NCBI RefSeq assembly: GCF_014466955.1
Contig: NZ_AP023396.1
Span: 7,068,001 to 7,132,000 of the forward strand
Length of the DNA: 64,000 bases
From: Nocardia wallacei
Lineage (GTDB): Bacteria > Actinomycetota > Actinomycetes > Mycobacteriales > Mycobacteriaceae
Direction: 5' to 3'
Part shown: positions 54,529-64,000 of the stretch, one piece after another
Position numbering within the stretch: position 1 is the stretch's first letter
How the letters are laid out: each line of letters begins with the position of its first letter
Made by a program: the position numbers and the translations under genes
The notes under the pieces: model-generated
Database searches by the model: none
Told to the model about the DNA's origin: nothing
Seen by the model: the letters and a program-made list of their open reading frames with translations, nothing else

Positions 54529-54542
54529 TGAAACACGTTCTA
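54529..54542 (-). promoter_or_regulatory. KstR operator upstream of the thioesterase
   Basis: TGAAACACGTTCTA fits TnnAACnnGTTnnA at all fixed bases. It lies 17 bases before the thioesterase ATG, close enough to cover the transcription start. Confidence 0.72.
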
Positions 54543-54587
54543 GTTTCATACCCGGGCGACCCCCGCGCTGTCCATCCGGCGATGCGC

Positions 54588-55295
54588 CTACCGGTCGTCG
54601 AGTGTCGTGGCGAGGCCGGTGAGCAGACCGTTGAGACCGAACTCGAAACGGGCCTCGGCGTCGGCCTCCTCGGCCTCGAGGACGCGGCGGTTGAAATGCG
54701 GGTAGCGGCCCGAATCGACCACCTGCCGGACGTACGCGCCCATCGCGTGCTGCCACTGCGCCACGGTCATGCCGGTGCTGCGCTGCGCCTCGAGTTCGGC
54801 CAGCTCGGTGCCGACCGCGCCGAGCACGTAGGTGTTGACGGCATGCACCACCAGGTTCACCAGGGTGGCGTCGGGCGTCGCGGCGGCCACCACCCCGAGC
54901 ACGTGATCGGCATGGCGAATCACATTGGGGCCCAGCGCCGGACGGCGGGACGCCTGCTGCGCCAGCCACGGGTGCCGCAGCAGCAGGGCGCGGAAGCCGC
55001 GGGCGTGGGCGGCCATCGCGGCGCGCCAGTCCGCGGCGGGCTCCGGTAGTGGCAGTTCGGCGTAGACGGCATCGACCATCAGCTGGATCAGCTCGTCCTT
55101 GTTGGCCACATGGCGATAGAGCGAGGTCGTCCCCGACCCCATCGCCGCCGCGATGCGCCGCATCGACAGCGCGTCGAGCCCCTCGGCGTCGGCCAGGCCG
55201 ATGGCCGCGGCGACGATCTTCTCCTCGGTGATGACCGGGCGGCCGCCGCGCGGGCGATCACGCATCCACACCAGGGTCGGGGGCTCTGCGGACAT
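54588..55295 (-). CDS. TetR family regulator (TetR_C type) divergent from FAD monooxygenase
   Basis: A 235-residue repressor: HTH ALSMRRIAAAMGSGTTSLYR followed by HVANKDELIQLMVDAVYAEL, and a C-terminal domain of the tetracycline-repressor class (HPWLAQQASRRPALGPNVIR). TACACT on the minus strand (55307-55302) lies seven bases before the ATG at 55295, so the transcript may be leaderless. A perfect palindrome upstream is the probable operator controlling both genes. Confidence 0.87.
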   Translation of the reverse strand: MSAEPPTLVWMRDRPRGGRPVITEEKIVAAAIGLADAEGLDALSMRRIAAAMGSGTTSLYRHVANKDELIQLMVDAVYAELPLPEPAADWRAAMAAHARGFRALLLRHPWLAQQASRRPALGPNVIRHADHVLGVVAAATPDATLVNLVVHAVNTYVLGAVGTELAELEAQRSTGMTVAQWQHAMGAYVRQVVDSGRYPHFNRRVLEAEEADAEARFEFGLNGLLTGLATTLDDR

Positions 55296-55317
55296 GGGCA
55301 CAGTGTATTCGTCGGGT

Positions 55318-55344
55318 ACAGTGTTCCCATATCGGGAACACTGT
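55318..55344. promoter_or_regulatory. Perfect palindromic operator between TetR and FAD monooxygenase
   Basis: ACAGTGTTCCC-ATATC-GGGAACACTGT has 11-bp arms without mismatch, between divergent start codons at 55295 and 55363. The arms continue as GGT on the left and TACC on the right. Its position fits repression of both promoters by the TetR protein. Confidence 0.75.
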
Positions 55345-55362
55345 TACCACAAGGGAGTTGTC

Positions 55363-56889
55363 ATGTCTCACATTCCGGTCGTCATCGCCGGTGGCGGCAC
55401 GGTCGGCCTGGCCACCGCCGTCTTTCTCAGGCACCACGGGGTGCCGTCGCTGGTGCTCGAGCGCCGCGACGCGCCGTCGATCCATCCGCGGGCGCTCGGG
55501 GTGAGCCCGCGGACGCTGGAGTACTTTCGCGAAGTAGGGCTGCGGGAGGAGCTCGACCGGGTAGCGGTGCGGACGGCGCAACCCTGGCGCGCGGAGGCAC
55601 GCACCGTCGCGGAGATCGTTCGCGACCCGGGGGCGGTCACCAGACCCGCTGCGTGGCAACAGTTCTCGCCGGAATCGCCATCCGGCCACTATCCACAAGA
55701 CCGGATCGACGCGGCGCTGCTGCCCGCCGCGCGGCAGCGGGGCGCGACCGTCGAATTCGGCGTCGGGGTGACCGGCGTGACGCAGGACCGCGACTCGGTC
55801 GCCGTCACGCTGTCCGACGGGCGGGTCATTCACGCCGAGTATCTGATCGGCGCGGACGGCGTGAAGACCACGGTGCGCCGGGAGCTGGGGATCAGCACCA
55901 CCGGGCCGGGCGAGATCGGCAGGCGGAACATGAATATTCTGCTCGAGGCAGACCTGGTCGGCCGGTTCGGCCCGATGCCGGTCATGACTCAGCTCAGCCA
56001 TCCCGACGCCATGGGTGTGCTGCTCGCCGTGGGGGAACGCCGTTGGGCGCTGCACGTCGGACTCCCGGCGGCGGGCGCCATGTCGGAGCAGGAGTGTATC
56101 GCGGTGGCGCACACGGCGATCGGCGCCGACGTGCCCGTCCGGATTCTCAGCGCCATCCCGTGGCAGGCGACGGCCCGGATGGCCGACGAGTTCCGCCGCG
56201 GGCGCGCGTTCCTGGTCGGTGACGCGGCGCGGGCCGTGACCGCCCTCGGCGCCTTCGGTCTGAACACCGGCATCGCCGATGCGCACAATCTGGCATGGAA
56301 GCTGGCCGCGGTACTCGGCGGCACGGCGGGCGAGGGCCTGCTGGACACCTATCACACCGAGCGCCACGCGATCTCCGAGATGGTGACCCATCAGGCGCTG
56401 TTGCGCTGGGAAAACCCACGCCTGCACTGGGATCCGGCGGCGGTGGCCGAGCGCGCGGCGGCGGGAGCGTGGAACGCGCCCCTGGTCACCATGGCCTACC
56501 GCTACGATTCGGCGGCGATCATCGATGCGGTCGCGGAGATGCCGTCGACCGAGGATGTCGGCGCCGCCCTCGACGGGGCGCCGGGGTCACGGGTTCCGCA
56601 TCGCTGGGTCGCGCCGGGGGTGTCGATGATCGATCTCAACGAATCCCGGTTCGCGGTATTGGCCGGGCCCGACGGTGACGCCTGGCGGTCCGCGGCCCGG
56701 AAGGTCTCCGCCGCAGGCGATCTCGACCTTCGCGCGGTGGTGCTGGACGAGGATGCGACGGGAGCGATCGGCATCGGCCGGTGCGGGGCCGTCCTCGTGC
56801 GGCCCGACGGTTTCATCGCCTGGCGCACTACCGGCGACGCCGATCCGGCAGTGCTGGAGAAGGTCGTCTCGACGGTACTGAGCCGCTGA
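55363..56889 (+). CDS. FAD-dependent aromatic monooxygenase
   Basis: A 508-residue class A flavoprotein hydroxylase of the phenol/polyketide type. FAD motif VVIAGGGTVGLATAVFLRHH, DG motif YLIGADGVKTTVRRELG, and GDAARAVTALGAFGLNTGIA with DAHNLAWKLAAVLGG. The C-terminal thioredoxin-like region (about 400-508) carries no active cysteines. The usual GDAAH is GDAAR here. Substrate probably an aromatic compound. ATG 55363 with AAGGGAG upstream; controlled by the divergent TetR gene. Confidence 0.88.
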   Translation: MSHIPVVIAGGGTVGLATAVFLRHHGVPSLVLERRDAPSIHPRALGVSPRTLEYFREVGLREELDRVAVRTAQPWRAEARTVAEIVRDPGAVTRPAAWQQFSPESPSGHYPQDRIDAALLPAARQRGATVEFGVGVTGVTQDRDSVAVTLSDGRVIHAEYLIGADGVKTTVRRELGISTTGPGEIGRRNMNILLEADLVGRFGPMPVMTQLSHPDAMGVLLAVGERRWALHVGLPAAGAMSEQECIAVAHTAIGADVPVRILSAIPWQATARMADEFRRGRAFLVGDAARAVTALGAFGLNTGIADAHNLAWKLAAVLGGTAGEGLLDTYHTERHAISEMVTHQALLRWENPRLHWDPAAVAERAAAGAWNAPLVTMAYRYDSAAIIDAVAEMPSTEDVGAALDGAPGSRVPHRWVAPGVSMIDLNESRFAVLAGPDGDAWRSAARKVSAAGDLDLRAVVLDEDATGAIGIGRCGAVLVRPDGFIAWRTTGDADPAVLEKVVSTVLSR

Positions 56890-56904
56890 GGGTTTGCGCG
56901 CCCT

Positions 56905-57966
56905 TCACGGCCTCGGATAGGCGGGCGGCAGAGGGTATCCGCGTTCGGACAGCACCGTGCGCAGCAGATCCGGGCGGTTGGTGATGATGCCGTCCACGCC
57001 GAGATCGAGCAGGGCGCCCATGGTCGCCGGATCGTCGACGGTCCACGGGACCACGCGCATGCTGTGCCGGTGCGCCGCCCGCACCAGCGCGGCGTTGGTG
57101 AACGGCTGATAGCCGGGATCGGCGACGGTGCCGTTCTGCGGATCACCGTGCACGGGCGACACCGCGGACGCGCCGAAGGACGCTGCCGCGGCGACGACCT
57201 GCTCCTGCGGGCTGCCGGGATAGTCGTCGATATCGATCCCGCCCAGCCACGGTGACGCGCCCGGCTCGCCCGCCCGCAGTTCCTTGCCACTGGTGAGCGC
57301 GACGAGCGGCAGTTCGGGCGCCACCTCGCGCATCCGCATCAGCGTGCCCCAGTCGAAACTCTGTATGATGACCTGCTTTTCGATCCCCGCGCGCCGGATC
57401 TCCGCGGCAACCACCTGCACGAACTGCTCGCGCGGCGCGGTCTGCTCCGGCGCGGCGGCCTCCACCTTGGTCTCGATGTTCAGCATCACCCCATCCGCCC
57501 GATACCGGCGCACCAGCTCGAAAACCTCGGAGAGCAACGGCATTCGAGCGCCCGGAACGGTGCGCTGCTCGGGATGATCCGGCAACTGCCTCGACCCGCA
57601 GTCGATCGTGCGCACCTGAGCCAACGTCAGATCCCGGATATACCTGACGCCCGGCACATACGGATACGCCGGATCCCCCCAGAACGCGGGCCCGGTATCC
57701 ACACACTTCGCCGGATCCGGATCCCGATCGTGCGACACCACCGCAACCCCATCAGCGGTGATCTGCACATCCAACTCCAACGTACGCACCCCGAGCTCCA
57801 GCGCATTCCCGAACGCCGCCACCGTATTCTCCGAAACCAACCCCAACCCACCCCGATGAGCCTGCACATCGAACCCCACCACTCCTTCGGCCCCAGCGAG
57901 CCCCCCGGCCCCCACGATCCCGGCCGACACCACCGCCAGCACCCTCACACCCCAGTTTCGTCGCAT
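56905..57966 (-). CDS. Exported glycerophosphodiester phosphodiesterase
   Basis: A 353-residue secreted GDPD enzyme. The signal peptide (NWGVRVLAVVSAGIVGAGGL) is followed by the catalytic DVQAHRGGLGLVSENTVAAF, LELDVQITADGVAVVSHDRD and VMLNIETKVEA. It releases glycerol phosphate from phospholipid head groups. ATG 57966 with GGGGGC upstream; a longer frame from 57999 exists without support. Confidence 0.9.
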   Translation of the reverse strand: MRRNWGVRVLAVVSAGIVGAGGLAGAEGVVGFDVQAHRGGLGLVSENTVAAFGNALELGVRTLELDVQITADGVAVVSHDRDPDPAKCVDTGPAFWGDPAYPYVPGVRYIRDLTLAQVRTIDCGSRQLPDHPEQRTVPGARMPLLSEVFELVRRYRADGVMLNIETKVEAAAPEQTAPREQFVQVVAAEIRRAGIEKQVIIQSFDWGTLMRMREVAPELPLVALTSGKELRAGEPGASPWLGGIDIDDYPGSPQEQVVAAAASFGASAVSPVHGDPQNGTVADPGYQPFTNAALVRAAHRHSMRVVPWTVDDPATMGALLDLGVDGIITNRPDLLRTVLSERGYPLPPAYPRP

Positions 57967-58060
57967 GCCCCCATCGTGCTCGACGTTGGTCGAAGTCACG
58001 GTGAAACGCTGCTGAACACCCTGCGAACTACGGCCCGCTCGGATCAGTGCCGATCACCGA

Positions 58061-58663
58061 TCACCAAGTGACTTCAGGTAGTTCGATGTCGATCGGGAAT
58101 GGTCGATCGAGCCGCACACGCTTACGGAGGACTCCACTGGGCACGTAACAGCCACCTTCCGGAAGAAGTTCGAAGGTGTAGACGACCATCTCGTCATCCT
58201 CGTTCTCGACACGCCAGAGGTGCTTGATCCCCGCCTCGGCATACTGCATCGGCCGCAATTTGCGGTCCTTGGTTCTGGTGCGAGGCGAAACGACCTCGAC
58301 GACCAGATGGATATCTCGAGCGTCGAAAAGCAGGCTGTCAGCCTGCACAGCGTCGCGAGACACCGCGAGGACGTCGGGTTCCGGCACACTGCTGCCCAGA
58401 TTGACACCCTTCTCCGACGCGATGACGAAGGCACGGGGGGCCACCGCGCGCAGCGCGAATTTGAGTATGTCGATGACCTCATCGTGCCAATGCGTGGCCG
58501 GAGCCATCATCACGACTTCACCGTCCAACAGCTCGAAGGAACCATCGACGACTTCTATCAGCCGAGGTAGGTCCTCGGCCGTGAAACCGTCGGGCGGCGG
58601 AGTCGGTAGTGCCACCATCCGCACGTGGATCGGCTCCTCGACACGGTGATGAGCAGCAGTCAT
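58061..58663 (-). CDS. Uma2 family (DUF820) putative endonuclease
   Basis: A 200-residue PD-(D/E)XK-like protein. EDLPRLIEVVDGSFELLDGE opens the domain, SVPEPDVLAVSRD supplies the Asp, and HLVVEVVSPRTRTKDRKLRP the Glu, followed by YAEAGIKHLWRV. Uma2 proteins are widespread in actinobacteria and cyanobacteria; their target is unknown. Lies downstream of rpoC on the same strand but beyond a strong terminator. Confidence 0.85.
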   Translation of the reverse strand: MTAAHHRVEEPIHVRMVALPTPPPDGFTAEDLPRLIEVVDGSFELLDGEVVMMAPATHWHDEVIDILKFALRAVAPRAFVIASEKGVNLGSSVPEPDVLAVSRDAVQADSLLFDARDIHLVVEVVSPRTRTKDRKLRPMQYAEAGIKHLWRVENEDDEMVVYTFELLPEGGCYVPSGVLRKRVRLDRPFPIDIELPEVTW

Positions 58664-58764
58664 AACAGCAGAATACTCGGAGAACGCACACACCAACGTG
58701 CATTGACCGGCCGTCACGGCCCCGGACAACTGCGTGCGGCGGCCGATCCGGCGGTGCCACTACG

Positions 58765-58803
58765 CGATTCGCCCCGCCTCCTGGGTGGAGGCGAGGCGAA
58801 TCG
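58765..58803 (-). terminator. Terminator after rpoC
   Basis: On the minus strand CGATTCGCCTCGCCTCC pairs with GGAGGCGGGGCGAATCG, a 17-bp stem with one G-U pair and a five-base loop, starting 16 bases after the rpoC stop. No U tract follows. Confidence 0.82.
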
Positions 58804-58819
58804 GTTTGGGGTCAGGCGG

Positions 58820-62788
<3,969 letters not shown>

Positions 62789-62899
62789 GTAACTTCCTTT
62801 CCCCTGTTCGGGTTGAGTATCGAGCAAAATTCGCTAGGTTTTCCGCGTTCCGGGGAACACTGCCCCCGGCCACAATTCGTGGCCGGGGACCGAATCGGC

Positions 62900-64000
62900 T
62901 CACTGCGCCAGGTCGTCGACCGTTGCAGCCTCGTTGCGGGACAGGTTGATTCCCAGGTTCGCCGCGGCGCGCTCCAGGTCCTCGTCCTCGCCTTCACGCA
63001 GTTCGATCGCCGCGCCGTCGGAGGACAGCACCTCGACATTGAGGCACAGCGACTGCAGTTCCTTGAGAAGCACCTTGAAGGATTCGGGGATGCCCGGCTC
63101 CGGGATGTTCTCGCCCTTGACGATCGCCTCGTAGACCTTGACGCGGCCCACCACGTCGTCGGACTTGATGGTGAGCAGTTCTTGCAGGGTGTAGGCGGCG
63201 CCGTAGGCCTGCATGGCCCAGCACTCCATCTCACCGAAGCGCTGACCACCGAACTGCGCCTTACCACCCAACGGCTGCTGGGTGATCATCGAGTACGGAC
63301 CCGTCGACCGCGCGTGAATCTTGTCGTCCACCAAGTGATGCAGCTTCAAGATGTACATGTAGCCCACCGCCACCGGATACGGGAACGGCTCACCCGAACG
63401 ACCGTCGAACAGCGTGGCCTTGCCGTCGGCGTTCACCATCGCCTCACCGTCGCGGTTGGGCAGGGTGGACCCGAGCAGACCGGTCAGCTCGTCCTCCTGG
63501 GCGCCGTCGAACACCGGGGTGGCGATGTTGGTATCGGGCTCCTGGCCCCACATCTCCTCCGGCAGGTTCTTCGCCCAGTCGGGGTCGCCCTCGACCTTCC
63601 AGCCCGCCTTGGCGACCCAGCCGAGGTGGGTCTCCAGGATCTGGCCGATGTTCATACGACGCGGGACACCGTGGGTGTTCAGGATGATGTCGACCGGGGT
63701 GCCGTCGGGCATGAACGGCATATCCTCCTTGGGGAGGATCTTGCCGATGACGCCCTTGTTGCCGTGGCGTCCGGCGAGCTTGTCACCGTCCTGGATCTTG
63801 CGCTTCTGCGCCACGTACACGCGGACCAGCTCGTTGACACCCGGGGGCAGGTCGTCGTCGTCCTCGCGGGAGAACACCCGGATACCGATCACCTTGCCGG
63901 ACTCGCCGTGCGGCACCTTCAGCGAGGTGTCACGCACTTCGCGCGCCTTCTCACCGAAGATCGCCCGCAGCAGGCGCTCCTCGGGGGTCAGCTCCGTCTC
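62900..64000 (-). CDS. rpoB: RNA polymerase beta subunit, C-terminal 366 residues (5' end beyond window)
   Basis: The frame is open from the window edge to a stop at 62900. It starts within [20 protein letters not shown] and includes [40 protein letters not shown] and [20 protein letters not shown]. The C-terminus is [11 protein letters not shown]. The rifampicin-binding region lies outside the window, so neither resistance nor a duplicate-type rpoB can be judged. 111 bases separate it from rpoC. Confidence 0.99.
   Translation of the reverse strand, partial: ETELTPEERLLRAIFGEKAREVRDTSLKVPHGESGKVIGIRVFSREDDDDLPPGVNELVRVYVAQKRKIQDGDKLAGRHGNKGVIGKILPKEDMPFMPDGTPVDIILNTHGVPRRMNIGQILETHLGWVAKAGWKVEGDPDWAKNLPEEMWGQEPDTNIATPVFDGAQEDELTGLLGSTLPNRDGEAMVNADGKATLFDGRSGEPFPYPVAVGYMYILKLHHLVDDKIHARSTGPYSMITQQPLGGKAQFGGQRFGEMECWAMQAYGAAYTLQELLTIKSDDVVGRVKVYEAIVKGENIPEPGIPESFKVLLKELQSLCLNVEVLSSDGAAIELREGEDEDLERAAANLGINLSRNEAATVDDLAQ

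Noticed and set aside
62900..64000. Judging whether this is a rifampicin-resistant duplicate rpoB
   Set aside because: The rifampicin-binding region lies outside the window, so the sequence cannot decide.

Overview
The window is GC-rich chromosomal DNA of a mycolic-acid actinobacterium, most likely Nocardia or a close relative (inference). The evidence is a complete mce operon, KstR-type operators, a mycofactocin glycosyltransferase, DUF3558 lipoproteins, a type VII secretion-like gene pair, and an rpoB-rpoC ... rpsL-rpsG-fusA-tuf backbone, all on the minus strand, whose order resembles that of Mycobacterium. No tRNA, rRNA, CRISPR array or insertion sequence was seen.

Layout. 1-1.4 kb: a truncated SRPBCC gene and an MpaB/DUF2236 oxygenase. 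1.4-13.4 kb: a divergent control region, then an mce operon (two small membrane proteins, yrbEA, yrbEB, mceA-F, an Mce-associated protein) ending in a double TetR regulator. 13.4-17.2 kb: an NrtR-type regulator, a GAF/winged-helix regulator and an orphan mftF. 17.6-25.5 kb: TetR, kshB, AlkD-like, glutamate racemase-like, a degenerate repeat field, an FAD ferredoxin reductase, SPW/TetR, and BlaI with an M56 peptidase. 26-31.3 kb: a SulP-carbonic anhydrase fusion, a secretory lipase, and a protein built from 14-residue repeats. 31.3-31.8 kb: a decayed DUF433/DUF5615 toxin-antitoxin pair. 31.87-36.3 kb: tuf, fusA, rpsG, rpsL. 36.6-43.1 kb: two DUF3558 lipoproteins, hpd with an Lrp regulator, an AlkZ-like protein, a phosphotransferase, a 41-bp tandem repeat and a quinone oxidoreductase. 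43.2-58.7 kb: a WXG-like/lytic transglycosylase pair, a thioesterase, fprB, sixA, VOC and MerR genes, ribA, GNAT, pirin, XRE with an aldo/keto reductase, a secreted protein, a KstR-boxed thioesterase, TetR with an FAD monooxygenase, GDPD and Uma2. 58.8-64 kb: rpoC and the 3' end of rpoB.

How it fits together. Three loci (kshB, the FAD reductase and the hotdog thioesterase) each carry a perfect KstR motif (TnnAACnnGTTnnA), suggesting scattered membership of the sterol-catabolism regulon. The mce operon is the likely lipid importer; it lacks a KstR box and instead has its own repeated promoter-like element shared with the divergent oxygenase. The least explained items are the QNSY-repeat protein, the 41-bp repeat that matches the 3' end of a gene, the orphan mftF, and the WXG-transglycosylase pair.
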